A stretch of DNA of 50,978 nt from Gammaproteobacteria bacterium (GCA_024641505.1 JAHECY010000017.1:1-50978), one strand, 5' to 3'. Counted from the first letter of the stretch, positions 9,301 to 17,297 are shown. Program-made: numbers and translations. Notes: a model not told the origin generated them from the sequence alone.

Positions 9301-11802
9301 AGCACCGTCCAGGAGCTGCACGATACGCTCACCGCAGCCAGCTACCGCGAAGACACGATGCGTGTACTGGAATCCTTGCAGCAACGTTTGCAGCAAGGCA
9401 TTGCCGCCGGCAATATCAGACTCACGCCGCGACTCAAATCAAAATATAATGTCCATACCCTTGCCGGCTCCATCGTGGAGCTTTTGGATGGTTACTCCTA
9501 CGCGGATTTTTACTGGATCGATGATCGTAGCCTGAGTAGCCGCAAGAATCATCTCAACAGCGAAGACCGGCGCCAGAAACGTCTGATCGGCCTGCTGGAT
9601 ATTATCGACGAACTGGCGGACAGCGGGTTGCTCAGCAAGCAGGAAAAATTCGCACTGCGGCTTAACTTGCGCCGGCGCGGTTACTACGCGATACCGCTGG
9701 AACTGCCGGAGCTGCATTTCTGGCTGGCCGAATCCCGGATGGACAGCACCGGCAAACGCCTGATGGAAACCGATGCCTTGCGAGACCTGCGGCATTACAC
9801 CCAACAGATCATGGCCAATCAAGTGTTGCAACTTCCCGCCGAAGCCTATTTCATGGATCGCCTGCATCTGACCGTGATGGTGGCGGTCCGCGACACTTGG
9901 GCCCAATCGGAGAATTCCCTGGCGTTGGCCGAAGCCCGTTCCACATGGTTGGCGGATGAGTTGTTTCCAAAGCTTACCCAATGGCGTCATGCGTTGGAAC
10001 CGGCCATGAATCTCTATTTTTTCGAGGACACCAGCGCCATGTCGATCGCCGCTTTTCTGGCATTGCAACCGGCCGATCCACGACGGGCGGCAGCGTATTT
10101 GCGCTGGCTGGGACAATCGCAGTTAACACCCCTGGAAACACGCAACTGGCCGGTAATCGAAAAAACCGCCGCCATGCATGCACAACAGTTAGTAACCGTG
10201 GTATCCGCGGAGAAAGCATCCGGCACCACCGTGACGCCTGCATTGCTTGGCGCTTATATCGATATGTTACCGCCACTATTGCATCCCATGTTGAACCGGG
10301 ACGCCGACCTGGGCCGCCTGACCGGCAGCATTTCCGATTCCAAAGCGAGTGACTTGATATTTGCCGAGCAACGCGCCGTACTGCTGGCGCGCTTAACCTC
10401 CAACATCAATGACCTGACGCAACTCGTACCCACAGACATGGGATATTATGAAGCCCTGTGTGGCACAACACACGACTACTATGAAATAGCGGATTACCTT
10501 AACCGTGTCTGGGAGCCGCATCTGCAACAGTTACTGGCAACGGATCTGGTCGCGGGCTTAACCATCGCGTTGCCGACCGGCGTATTCAACTGTACCCGCA
10601 TCCGGCACGCCCTGAATGACATCGATAACGATACGCTGTGGAACGCTCTGGCAGTCGCGCGGGAAGCCCGTGACCCAATCACCCTGCTCAACCTGCTCGA
10701 TCTGAGCCTGTGCCGCAGCGCTGATGCGCGCTACCATGACCTGGCTGAACACCTGATCGCGCGTCTGCATCAGCAACGCCTGCTCCATGCGGACCGCCAT
10801 GACCTCTATGTTGTGTTCCCGAAACTGCTGGCATATCTCTACCAGCGCCTGCGTCATCTACCGAGGCTGTCGGAACTCCCTGAATACTGGTTGCGCCTGT
10901 GCGCCTGGAGCCACTGCGGCATGCTGATCAACGACTGCTGCCGGCTTCAGGTCGACTTCGGACCATTGCTTGTATTGCTCGACGCCGAGGCAACCGTCCC
11001 CCGGGAAATCACCGATCTGGTGCAAGTGCTCGCCACGCCCGGTGCGCGCATGATGCTGCCGTCGCAATGCGATTTTCCGCTGGTGATGGAGAACCTGATG
11101 CAACGCATGCTCACCGGCTTGCTGGAAGCTCAAGCGATCCCGGATCACAGCGCACCACTCCGGCAAAATCTGGAACTGCTGCTGGCGCCACGCGCGGAGC
11201 AACGCCGCCCCTGGTTTCGAGATATCCACGATCTTGACATGCCCGATGACGTCATGCCAAATACGCGGCCGGCGTTGATGCCGGCGGTGGTGCAGGATTT
11301 GAAATCCAAGGTCGACAGCGACCCCCGGAATCCTTTATGGAAACATTTAGGATTAGTGGCACAAACCTGGACCCTGCCTCCCGATCTGTTGGCGACCGTG
11401 GCAGCGGCGCTACCACTCATGACGCTGGCCAAAGACCCGGAGCAACGTCACATGCAACTGGCGGCGCTCGGCGATTTGGCCTATCTACCGTGCATTTGCC
11501 GGCACCAGGACTTAGGGAGCGCGTTTCTGATGTTGTGCATGCGCACCATACGCCTCTATGGCATAACCCAAAGCGAGGTACGTCTGTATTTCACCAACGG
11601 CATGCTGGCCAGCAGTCACGGGGAAAATCTGCAGGAAAACTTCCGTCAATTCAATCTGTACCTGCGTCACCTGCTGTCGGAAATTACGGAACACGAGTCA
11701 CTGCAAACTCTGCAGATGTTGATCCGTAGCGTGAAACAAGAAACTTCAGTAAATATCTGGGGCTTCTCCCAGAGCGAGGCATTGCTGGGCATGGCGCTGT
11801 AA
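6394..11802 (+). CDS. Giant helical-repeat protein with two PIN-like domains
   Basis: An 1802-residue soluble protein without signal peptide or membrane spans. Residues about 50-740 look like an alpha-helical solenoid of TPR type. A first PIN-like segment begins at Asp769 (Ala-Met-Asp-Phe-Gly-Ala-Leu-Leu). A second, better preserved one begins at Asp942 (Ile-Tyr-Leu-Asp-Glu-Gln-Ala-Leu), with Glu974 in Val-Gln-Glu-Leu and Asp1043-Asp1044 in Trp-Ile-Asp-Asp-Arg, an acidic set like that of PIN ribonucleases. The rest to 1802 is again helical. Known large bacterial proteins combine TPRs and PIN domains, some in conflict or RNA-processing roles; the function here is inferred only. The ATG at 6394 is chosen; a TTG at 6373 is in frame, and neither has a clear ribosome site. 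The gene stands alone between tRNA-Gln and the S9/L13 operon. Confidence 0.8.
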   Translation: MSRSQADPDHNTEAGAVPAGKPEDLLARDLPWPTLSRETQASPVTQAMSLPQMVDPVRARESLAQLQNILRRSAIPAANTIEALDQLVDHVGEGYELFNIPGTAVTDILYQAAVARLQAGAAGGRTQRYLDRLSHLNVEPGQQTILNAWRSFNQGAINEAMAQLSAEGTPDAREQILQMYLRQHDRVGIINWFLKEAPKGIENLSAASWHTVAATFAKSELWEEAAGLLAQMQPQHYAACPHLYYLEGIINLALLLPPVHRKKILYRQLFGIRHLLSQHPAARHYRERAHWALQQATQSLSAIGAPDRAEKALRMSTWLLLTDPATYEQGVAAVQDAMHEPTRAALYIELAAEFTIAVHTRVLQRYLNKQALIAGFDADEIAARYFYLKYIGNHVQLIQFLSYEQDKLQRRVFDAGTWADFLIHELLATDRFPRAEAIMYSHRETLTEDFPKWSHNIAHLRCNLATPFQKFIDDESVTNLSALCRHLQAAGDAAALKPFVQELFQRQPTLEHAVAVAQCLVTTRDDLLLLTFLEQNLGLMEDDAYLTQCYAWCQFQQGNVQVVSRLLDQTAQPASDGQILSLALYNAFTACDWRQLAPLTDKLGTVDATWQADDLLTLALIVAPMDKQHAVALITQAVNIAGDKPRLLTQAYNLMVNLGEKISATPWLYRAICAYDNTGALWQHGYNQIVDIVSNARECPSNLWTHVSAAHFPAALAAQALHYPLSELLVGQALANEQDGDARYRTLIPLHLAHCGANDISMARSVAMDFGALLLAESLQLWPLLTRRFDTIVIPFSTAGVLREEQLKLQHGQLPRFEIASHLLAHVEQGRIDILLPISTHPPAWLVNEVGVTRAQLLHAAHTNRGKVILPTPIFKSYSMACEEAELGIYDECIVSTHQCLDVLVRNLSAAHRTTAKSYLSDMDTDHIHTMAKQHDGPIYLDEQALVYLSDARVLDEALNSGHHYCIHSSTVQELHDTLTAASYREDTMRVLESLQQRLQQGIAAGNIRLTPRLKSKYNVHTLAGSIVELLDGYSYADFYWIDDRSLSSRKNHLNSEDRRQKRLIGLLDIIDELADSGLLSKQEKFALRLNLRRRGYYAIPLELPELHFWLAESRMDSTGKRLMETDALRDLRHYTQQIMANQVLQLPAEAYFMDRLHLTVMVAVRDTWAQSENSLALAEARSTWLADELFPKLTQWRHALEPAMNLYFFEDTSAMSIAAFLALQPADPRRAAAYLRWLGQSQLTPLETRNWPVIEKTAAMHAQQLVTVVSAEKASGTTVTPALLGAYIDMLPPLLHPMLNRDADLGRLTGSISDSKASDLIFAEQRAVLLARLTSNINDLTQLVPTDMGYYEALCGTTHDYYEIADYLNRVWEPHLQQLLATDLVAGLTIALPTGVFNCTRIRHALNDIDNDTLWNALAVAREARDPITLLNLLDLSLCRSADARYHDLAEHLIARLHQQRLLHADRHDLYVVFPKLLAYLYQRLRHLPRLSELPEYWLRLCAWSHCGMLINDCCRLQVDFGPLLVLLDAEATVPREITDLVQVLATPGARMMLPSQCDFPLVMENLMQRMLTGLLEAQAIPDHSAPLRQNLELLLAPRAEQRRPWFRDIHDLDMPDDVMPNTRPALMPAVVQDLKSKVDSDPRNPLWKHLGLVAQTWTLPPDLLATVAAALPLMTLAKDPEQRHMQLAALGDLAYLPCICRHQDLGSAFLMLCMRTIRLYGITQSEVRLYFTNGMLASSHGENLQENFRQFNLYLRHLLSEITEHESLQTLQMLIRSVKQETSVNIWGFSQSEALLGMAL

Positions 11803-11821
11803 AGCGCGCTATTTTGCGGGC

Positions 11822-11853
11822 AAAAAAAAAGGCGGTGACAACCGCCTTTTTTT
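11822..11853. terminator. Bidirectional terminator
   Basis: The stem GGCGGT/ACCGCC with loop GACA is flanked by nine A on the left and seven T on the right, so it can stop both the giant gene (plus) and rpsI (minus). Confidence 0.9.
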
Positions 11854-11867
11854 CGTTTGCAAAGTGC

Positions 11868-12251
11868 TTAACGCTTGGAGTACTGAGGACGCTTGCGCGC
11901 CTTGTGCAGACCCACTTTCTTACGTTCCACCTCACGCGCATCCCGGGTCAGATAGCCACCCTGGCGCAGCGTTGAGCGCAAACCATCGTTATGCGCCAAC
12001 AGGGCGCGGGCGATACCGTGCCGAATGGCGCCGGCCTGGCCGATGTCACCACCGCCGCGCACGTTGACGTTGATGTCGAACTGGTCGTTGGTATTGGTGG
12101 ACACCAGGGGCTGACGCACCAGCATCCGGGCGGTTTCCCGGCCGAAATACTTGTCCAGATCCAGATGATTCACCGTAATCTTGCCACTGCCCTTTTTCAA
12201 AAATACTCTGGCGGTGGAACTCTTGCGCCGACCTACACTGATTAATTGCAT
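11868..12251 (-). CDS. rpsI: 30S ribosomal protein S9
   Basis: A 127-residue protein of normal length. It shows the S9 signature: the opening [11 protein letters not shown], the [15 protein letters not shown] motif, and the basic tail ending Arg-Pro-Gln-Tyr-Ser-Lys-Arg, which in S9 reaches toward the P-site tRNA. It is 19 bases downstream of rplM, forming the standard L13-S9 operon. Confidence 0.99.
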   Translation of the reverse strand: MQLISVGRRKSSTARVFLKKGSGKITVNHLDLDKYFGRETARMLVRQPLVSTNTNDQFDINVNVRGGGDIGQAGAIRHGIARALLAHNDGLRSTLRQGGYLTRDAREVERKKVGLHKARKRPQYSKR

Positions 12252-12270
12252 ACTGATATCACCCGTCTAT

Positions 12271-12699
12271 TTAAATTTCCAAGGGTTTGGGTTGCTGAGC
12301 GGTGTGCTGATGCTCTGGCCCGGCGTAAACCTTGAGTTTACGGAACATTTCGCGGCCCAATGGATTTTTGGGCAACATGCCTTTTACCGCGGTCTCGATG
12401 ACGGTTTCCGGCCGTTTCGTGATCTGGTCACGGAAACTGATGGATTTGATGCCACCGGGATAACCGGTATGGTGGTAATACATCTTATCGGTGTTCTTGC
12501 GGCCGGTCACTGCGATTTTTTCCGCGTTGATGACCACGATATAGTCCCCGGTATCCATATGGGGCGTAAATTCCGGCTTATGTTTGCCCCGTAAACGGCT
12601 GGCAATGGCGGTGGCCAATCGACCCAGGGTTTTATCGGTGGCATCAACTACAAACCAATCCCGCCGTATGGTCGAGGGTTTTGCACTAACTGTTTTCAT
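12271..12699 (-). CDS. rplM: 50S ribosomal protein L13
   Basis: A 142-residue protein of family length, with [16 protein letters not shown] at the N terminus and the [10 protein letters not shown] motif near the C terminus. L13 is an early assembly protein of the large subunit. It is the first gene of the rplM-rpsI operon and has its own near-consensus promoter upstream. Confidence 0.99.
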   Translation of the reverse strand: MKTVSAKPSTIRRDWFVVDATDKTLGRLATAIASRLRGKHKPEFTPHMDTGDYIVVINAEKIAVTGRKNTDKMYYHHTGYPGGIKSISFRDQITKRPETVIETAVKGMLPKNPLGREMFRKLKVYAGPEHQHTAQQPKPLEI

Positions 12700-12740
12700 C
12701 CTAATTCTGCTCCAACACGGGCCAGTTGAAAAAGTGTGAA

Positions 12741-12769
12741 ATACTACGAATTCAGCACCGAAGTGTCAA
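12741..12769 (-). promoter_or_regulatory. Sigma-70 promoter of rplM-rpsI
   Basis: Read on the minus strand: -35 TTGACA (complement of 12764-12769), a 17-base spacer, and -10 TAGTAT (complement of 12741-12746). The -10 lies about 40 bases before the rplM ATG. This is the best promoter match seen in the window and fits the high demand for ribosomal proteins. Confidence 0.8.
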
Positions 12770-12795
12770 CAATAAGTTGTTATTCCGGGAGAAAT

Positions 12796-12827
12796 AAAAA
12801 AACACGGCACCAGGGGGTGGTGCCGTG
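12796..12827 (-). terminator. Strong minus-strand terminator upstream of rplM
   Basis: On the minus strand the 10-bp perfect stem CACGGCACCA/TGGTGCCGTG with a CCCCC loop is followed by seven T. It would end transcripts coming from the right, most likely from the ferredoxin gene, before they reach the rplM promoter. Confidence 0.85.
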
Positions 12828-12871
12828 AAAGAATTCCACCTTTTAGGGGGAGGTGGAGGAGAAATAACAAC

Positions 12872-12940
12872 ATGAAATACTTAGGAGCCATTATGGCGGG
12901 GATAGTTATATTAGTCAACACTAATATTTTAATTTTCTGA
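12872..12940 (+). CDS. Possible tiny hydrophobic peptide (22 aa)
   Basis: A 22-codon frame starts MKYLGAIMAGIVILVN and stays hydrophobic to its end, enough for one membrane span. A purine-rich GGAGGTGGAGGAG block lies upstream, the nearest GGAGGAG being about ten bases before the ATG. A hairpin at 12837-12857 would pair part of this block, so translation could be controlled by structure. No convincing promoter or strong downstream terminator is seen, and it runs antisense to the expected 3' end of the ferredoxin transcript. It may be real or chance. Confidence 0.35.
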   Translation: MKYLGAIMAGIVILVNTNILIF

Positions 12941-13120
12941 TATCAATATAAGAAAATAAAGCGTTTTTATTCAATGGGATAGACTTACCCATCATCAAGA
13001 TGGTTAATTGGGCTAATAATATTTATTAAAACTCTCGCCACAGTCAAAAGCCTGCAAAGCCCTCACCGCTCCCCGGAATCCCTCCCGTCCCCCCCAACCC
13101 CCACAGATAACCCTGAGCAC

Positions 13121-13220
13121 TGTAGGGCGTATATTACGCACCGTAAGATCTTTTTTTCACGACGCTTCGTTTCTGGAAATTCTTCGTCCCTGAAAAAAAA
13201 CGGTGCGTCATCACCCTACA
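13121..13220. repeat. Palindromic repeat pair (MITE-like), copy 1
   Basis: The left end (13121-13144) reads TGTAGGGCGTATATTACGCA followed by CCGT, and the right end (13200-13220) is its imperfect inverted copy ending CACCCTACA. About 55 bases with T-rich and A-rich borders lie between them. The right end contains the TAG stop codon of the ferredoxin gene. It is the same family as the copies at 15529-15658, 26205-26224 and 27287-27310. Confidence 0.75.
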
Positions 13221-13536
13221 CGGGAGAATCAAGCAGTAAACGTTCGACAATCCGTCCCTTCACCAGATGCTCCTGCACGATTTCTTCGATATCCTCTTGA
13301 TCGACATAGGTATACCAGACTCCCTGGGGATAAACGGCCACCACCGGACCCTCGTCGCAGCGATCCATACAACCGGCATTGTTGATGCGTACCCCGCCTT
13401 TACCCGCCAGCCCCAAAGCCCTGACGCGACCTTTGGCGTAATCGCGCATCGCCTGAGCCTCCGCGTTCTGGCAGCAATTCCGGCCATCACTGCGCAGATT
13501 GGTACAGAAAAACACATGGTATTGATAATATGGCAT
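13216..13536 (-). CDS. Thioredoxin-like (2Fe-2S) ferredoxin
   Basis: A 106-residue protein. Cysteines in Phe-Phe-Cys-Thr-Asn, Asn-Cys-Cys-Gln and Gly-Cys-Met-Asp-Arg-Cys-Asp-Glu-Gly-Pro match the thioredoxin-fold 2Fe-2S ferredoxins of proteobacteria. The Gly-Pro-Val-Val-Ala-Val-Tyr-Pro segment after the last cysteines is also typical. It is likely a cytoplasmic electron carrier; its partner is unknown. The ATG at 13536 has AAGGT eight bases upstream, so the longer open frame to 13578 is not used. The gene is divergent from the Fe-S protein gene at 13660, so the two share an upstream region. The stop codon lies inside a palindromic repeat. Confidence 0.88.
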   Translation of the reverse strand: MPYYQYHVFFCTNLRSDGRNCCQNAEAQAMRDYAKGRVRALGLAGKGGVRINNAGCMDRCDEGPVVAVYPQGVWYTYVDQEDIEEIVQEHLVKGRIVERLLLDSPV

Positions 13537-13659
13537 GATTGGATACCTTGAGGTTGTTCTTCGCCTGCAATCTACCACTGCCGGTGCCGGGGCTCAATTC
13601 CCCGGCTGCATTGAACGCCCCTGAATCAACACAGCCAAAATTAACATGAGGTAACCGCC

Positions 13660-14859
13660 GTGTCGGATCACCACAAAGTCCTCGCGCTGGCGGATCAGTG
13701 CGTAAAATGTGGCATGTGTCAGACGGTATGTCCCACCTACCGTTTACAGCACCATGAAGCCGAATCCCCCCGCGGCCGCATCGCTTTGATTCAAGGTTTG
13801 CTGGAAAACCGCCTGCCACTGAATTCGGGACTGATCACCCATTTAGATAACTGCCTGCAATGCCGGGCCTGTGAAGCCTTGTGCCCGTCACGGGTGGCCT
13901 ATGGCGCGATCATGGACTTCGCCAGCGCGCACATTGCACCCCGGCGGCGACGCAACTTGGCGGTTCAGTCCTTTTTCCAAATGTTCAACCGTTTACTGAA
14001 CAATGACGCATATGTTGCCGTACTGCGGGGCATGTTGTGGATTTACCAGAAAACGGGGCTTCGTTCCCTGGGTCAGCGCCGCGGTTGGATCGGTGCCGTC
14101 AATCTGGCGGCGATCCCCGTGTCAACCATCAGCGATAACGCGCCGACGACAACTCCGGCAGCACGCACTCCTGTCACTCTGTTCACCGGCTGCATGAGCG
14201 ATTTGTTGCAACCGGATACCCAGAACGCCGCTATCAGGGTATTGGCGCACTTGGGGTTTGATGCGGTACTCCCCGACGGACGGCAATGCTGCGGTGCCCT
14301 GCATCGACGACACGGGGATCAGGAACGCGCTCAAACGCTGCAGCAGCAGTTAACTACGCATGTCGATACTGCTCTGCCCGTCGTTTCCCTGGTGAGCGCC
14401 TGCGCCCTGAGCTTACGTGAGCACAGCACCCTCAAGGTCATGGATTTCAGCCGGTTCGTGGAACAGCATTGGCCGTCGACCACGCGCCTGCCGGCGCTGC
14501 CCTGCACGCTGCTGGTTCATGAAGCCTGCAGTCTGCGCAATGGTTTACGCGAACACCAATACTTGTATAAATTACTGGGTCGCATTCCCGAAGCCGCCGT
14601 GCTGCCTCTGGAAAACAACCCCCTGTGCTGTGGCGCCGCCGGCACCCACCGACTGTCTCACCCCGAGGTCGCCCGCACGCTGGTGGCGGACAAGGTCGAC
14701 CACATTGCCGCCGTCGAACATCCCATGGTGGTGACCACCAACCTGGGATGCGCGTTACATCTGACAACAGCATTGCGTCAGGCCGGTCTCGAAGTCCCGG
14801 TGCTGCATCCCGCCCAAGTACTGGCCAGCCTGCTGCCATCAATGCCAAACTTGCCCTGA
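13660..14859 (+). CDS. GlcF-like Fe-S oxidoreductase subunit
   Basis: A 399-residue protein. Two [4Fe-4S] motifs lie at the N terminus (Cys14, 17, 20, 24 and Cys65, 68, 71, 75), each ending Cys-Pro. Two cysteine-rich CCG domains follow, with Cys-Cys-Gly-Ala near residues 210 and 324. This is the layout of glycolate oxidase subunit GlcF and related lactate or glycerol-3-phosphate oxidase Fe-S subunits. In GlcF the protein passes electrons from the flavin subunit to quinone. The FAD subunits GlcD and GlcE are not in the window, so the substrate is open. The start is GTG with GAGGT seven bases upstream. Confidence 0.88.
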   Translation: MSDHHKVLALADQCVKCGMCQTVCPTYRLQHHEAESPRGRIALIQGLLENRLPLNSGLITHLDNCLQCRACEALCPSRVAYGAIMDFASAHIAPRRRRNLAVQSFFQMFNRLLNNDAYVAVLRGMLWIYQKTGLRSLGQRRGWIGAVNLAAIPVSTISDNAPTTTPAARTPVTLFTGCMSDLLQPDTQNAAIRVLAHLGFDAVLPDGRQCCGALHRRHGDQERAQTLQQQLTTHVDTALPVVSLVSACALSLREHSTLKVMDFSRFVEQHWPSTTRLPALPCTLLVHEACSLRNGLREHQYLYKLLGRIPEAAVLPLENNPLCCGAAGTHRLSHPEVARTLVADKVDHIAAVEHPMVVTTNLGCALHLTTALRQAGLEVPVLHPAQVLASLLPSMPNLP

Positions 14860-14885
14860 AGCCGCGCCGAGGTTATCGTAAGCCA

Positions 14886-15533
14886 ATGCAAAACCGCCGC
14901 CACTATTCACCTCTGGATCGTCTGCTCATCAGCGTCGACCAGGGCATCCGTACCGTGTTCGGTGCCCCAGAGATTACAGAACGTCCCGATCCCGCGTCAC
15001 AACTGCCGGATGCGGAGCTATCCGTACCGGAACGGCGTCTGGCCGGCGCTCTCATGCGCATCAATCACGCGGGAGAAGTGGCCGCCCAGGGGTTATACCA
15101 AGGACAGGCGTTGAGCGCCCGCTTGCCGGACGTGCGCGACAAGATGGAACGCGCCGCGCAGGAAGAAAACGACCACCTGGACTGGTGCGCCCGTCGTATC
15201 GAGGAACTGGAGACTCATACCAGTTACTTGAGTCCGCTGTGGTATCTGGGCTCCGTCGCCATCGGCGCCGCCGCCGGCCTCGCCGGCGACAAATGGAGCC
15301 TGGGCTTCGTGGCGGAAACCGAGCACCAGGTAATCAGGCATCTGGACAGCCATCTGCAACGCCTGCCGGCCGAGGACGTGAAAAGTCGCGCCATTCTTGA
15401 ACAAATGCGTATCGATGAACGCCAACATGCCACCGTCGCCCTGGAGGCCGGGGGCGCACCCCTGCCCCTGCCGGTCAAAAAACTCATGCAACTCACTTCG
15501 AAAATCATGACCCGCACCGCGTTCTGGCTGTAG
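14886..15533 (+). CDS. coq7: Ubiquinone biosynthesis di-iron monooxygenase Coq7
   Basis: A 215-residue protein of the Coq7 (DMQ hydroxylase) family, which hydroxylates 2-polyprenyl-3-methyl-6-methoxy-1,4-benzoquinol at C5 in ubiquinone synthesis. The di-iron ligands are visible: Glu64 in Asn-His-Ala-Gly-Glu, Glu94 and His97 in Glu-Glu-Asn-Asp-His, Glu146 in Glu-His-Gln-Val, and Glu178/His181 in Asp-Glu-Arg-Gln-His. A hydrophobic surface helix near residues 115-135 fits peripheral membrane binding. It starts 26 bases after the Fe-S gene. The TAG stop is the first part of a palindromic repeat. Confidence 0.96.
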   Translation: MQNRRHYSPLDRLLISVDQGIRTVFGAPEITERPDPASQLPDAELSVPERRLAGALMRINHAGEVAAQGLYQGQALSARLPDVRDKMERAAQEENDHLDWCARRIEELETHTSYLSPLWYLGSVAIGAAAGLAGDKWSLGFVAETEHQVIRHLDSHLQRLPAEDVKSRAILEQMRIDERQHATVALEAGGAPLPLPVKKLMQLTSKIMTRTAFWL

Positions 15534-15658
15534 GGTGCGTATTACGCACCGTTTAACTTTTTGTCTTCGCGGTTTCGTCAACCGATAAAAAAACGGCGCG
15601 TAATGGCACGGATTATTGGTGATTCCGACTTTGTGCGGTGCGTAATACGCACCCTACA
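15529..15658. repeat. Palindromic repeat pair (MITE-like), copy 2
   Basis: The left end (15529-15551) and right end (15636-15658) are perfect inverted copies with core GGGTGCGTATTACGCACC, each itself a palindrome. A degenerate third end lies inside at 15594-15609. The interior has T-rich then A-rich tracts like copy 1. The left end overlaps the coq7 stop codon. No reading frame that could be a transposase is present, so if mobile it would need help from elsewhere. Confidence 0.85.
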
Positions 15659-15659
15659 G

Positions 15660-15736
15660 CCAACAACCAACAACCAACAACCAACAACCAACAACCAACA
15701 ACCAACAGCAAACAGCAAACAGCAAACACCCAACAG
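15660..15736. repeat. Heptanucleotide tandem array (CCAACAA)n
   Basis: Eleven seven-base units: six perfect CCAACAA, then variants CCAACAG, CAAACAG (twice), CAAACAC and CCAACAG. The array starts two bases after the right end of the palindromic element and lies between coq7 and speD, so it is not in a coding frame. The variants cluster at the right, as expected if growth happens at the left. Confidence 0.93.
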
Positions 15737-15834
15737 CCGGCGCTGGCGGTAACACCCGTCATCACCGGTATCGATCAAAGAGCGGAGCGATGGTAGAGCG
15801 CGGATAACGTGGTGACGAAGCGGGACTGGGAAAT

Positions 15835-15857
15835 GCGCCCCGGGCCGCCCGGGGCGC
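15835..15857 (-). terminator. GC-rich hairpin after speD
   Basis: The 10-bp perfect stem GCGCCCCGGG/CCCGGGGCGC with a three-base loop lies five bases after the speD stop. There is no U-tract, so it may stabilise the mRNA end or work with Rho rather than terminate by itself. Confidence 0.55.
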
Positions 15858-15862
15858 GTAGG

Positions 15863-16681
15863 TTATTTGGTACGGGGTGTCGACACGATATTGCTGCCGG
15901 AAAAAATCTCCTTCATTTCCCGCTGCAAGCGCTGGCGAATGGTGCGGTCATCGCGCGGAGTCAAATCCGCCGCATCCATGCCAAACAAATAGTTATCGAT
16001 GGCAAATTCCTTCAGGATCATCTTGGTATGGAAGATGTTTTCCTGGTACACGTTGACGTCGATCATCTGGTAACGCTCTTTCGTGTCCTTGGCAATGAAG
16101 TTCTGAATCGAGTTGATCTTGTGATCAATAAAGAATTTCTTGCCGCGCACATCCCGCGTAAAACCGCGTACCCGGTAATCCATGATCACGATATCCGAGT
16201 CGAAACTGTGGATCAGGTAATTTAACGCGCGCAGCGGCGAAATACGCCCACAGGTGGATACATCGATGTCAGCGCGAAACGTACTGATACCATTGTCCGG
16301 ATGACTCTCCGGGTAGGTATGCACGGTGATGTGACTCTTGTCCAGGTGCGTCACCACGGATTCGGGCAACGGCCCCGGCGCTTCCGTGTTCTCGATATCC
16401 TTGGCGGATATCAGTTCCTCGGAAATCAACATCGTGACGCTGGCGCCCTGAGGATCATAATCCTGGTGGGCAATATTGAGAATATTGGCGCCGATCAGGT
16501 CCGCCACCTCGGTGAGGATATTGGTCAGACGTTCCGCATTGTATTCCTCGTCGATGTATTCGATATACTTGCGGCGTTGACTGCGCGTCAGGGCATAACA
16601 GATATCATAAATATTGAAGCTCAACGTCTTGGTCAGGTTATTAAAGCCCTTGAGCTTGACTCTTTTAAGTGGTTTAACCAA
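15863..16681 (-). CDS. speD: S-adenosylmethionine decarboxylase proenzyme
   Basis: A 272-residue protein of the long E. coli-type SpeD family, making decarboxylated SAM for spermidine synthesis. The proenzyme cleaves itself at Lys115-Ser116 within Leu-Asp-Lys-Ser-His-Ile, turning Ser116 into the pyruvoyl group. The opening [11 protein letters not shown] and the [12 protein letters not shown] segment match the family closely. The start is a TTG at 16681, with AAGGG about eight bases upstream; no in-frame ATG exists near the expected N terminus. The gene lies near crp and coq7, an arrangement also seen in pseudomonads. Confidence 0.97.
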   Translation of the reverse strand: MVKPLKRVKLKGFNNLTKTLSFNIYDICYALTRSQRRKYIEYIDEEYNAERLTNILTEVADLIGANILNIAHQDYDPQGASVTMLISEELISAKDIENTEAPGPLPESVVTHLDKSHITVHTYPESHPDNGISTFRADIDVSTCGRISPLRALNYLIHSFDSDIVIMDYRVRGFTRDVRGKKFFIDHKINSIQNFIAKDTKERYQMIDVNVYQENIFHTKMILKEFAIDNYLFGMDAADLTPRDDRTIRQRLQREMKEIFSGSNIVSTPRTK

Positions 16682-16704
16682 TCGCGCAACCCTTCTTCAA
16701 CGGT

Positions 16705-17121
16705 TTACAAATTTGTCTGAGCGCCGGGGGTGCCCCGTGCCAGTGGCGGATGAAAAATGAATTGTAGCTTATTACCATCAGGATCATAACAATAAAAACT
16801 TCGTGCGCCGTCCCGATGCTGCTTCACTGCGGTATGCATGGACACACCGTTAGCGGCAAGATAGGCGTGCCAGGCATCCACATGTTCCGGAACATCAAGT
16901 ATAAATCCAATATGGTCCAGATGTTGCGGGCCGTCGAAATGGCTGTCGCTGCGGTGCAGGGCGAGATTGTCGACTCCGCCGCTAAGGTAAACATTGTCCG
17001 CATCCGGCCGCCATTCCACCCGCATCCCCACCAGATCCACGTAGAATTGTTCACAGGCCGCAAACTGGTTTACATAAAGCGCCACATGACGCAGGCCTGC
17101 CGTCGCTGCCGGTCTTTGCAT
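16705..17121 (-). CDS. VOC family (glyoxalase/dioxygenase-fold) protein
   Basis: A 138-residue single-domain VOC protein with paired beta-alpha-beta-beta-beta units. The first metal-ligand His is in Leu-Arg-His-Val-Ala-Leu, and another His is in Leu-Asp-His-Ile-Gly-Phe. The usual C-terminal Glu position (Asp-Pro-Asp-Gly-Asn-Lys-Leu-x) is Gln here, so metal binding may differ from glyoxalase I. The substrate is unknown. It lies 24 bases upstream of speD on the same strand and may be cotranscribed with it. Confidence 0.8.
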   Translation of the reverse strand: MQRPAATAGLRHVALYVNQFAACEQFYVDLVGMRVEWRPDADNVYLSGGVDNLALHRSDSHFDGPQHLDHIGFILDVPEHVDAWHAYLAANGVSMHTAVKQHRDGARSFYCYDPDGNKLQFIFHPPLARGTPGAQTNL

Positions 17122-17297
17122 AAATCTCTTCTCCTGTCATGAACCAAACACCGGCACTCAAGCGCCTGTAACAAACCCGTCACCGAGGCGCGACGACTGC
17201 GAAGAATAACTCGTTGTCTTGAAAAGTTTTTTACAGTCTCATCCAGGCGCCTTTGCGCCGCGACAAAAAATAATTTAGGTTCATGGACGGACATCGC

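Larger units (their letters stand above)
12700..13215. other. Intergenic region between rplM and the ferredoxin gene
   Basis: About 515 bases. From left to right it holds the rplM promoter, a minus-strand terminator (12796-12827), a second hairpin CCACCT/AGGTGG (12837-12857), a tiny plus-strand reading frame (12872-12940), an AT-rich stretch, and a palindromic repeat pair (13121-13220). No larger gene is visible. Confidence 0.7.

Noticed and set aside
15660-15736. CRISPR array
   Set aside because: The units are seven bases and directly adjacent, without spacers; it is a simple tandem repeat.
17070-17294. Minus-strand 74-codon frame between the DUF885 and VOC genes
   Set aside because: Overlaps the VOC gene start, is rich in Arg/Cys without pattern, and lacks a ribosome site.
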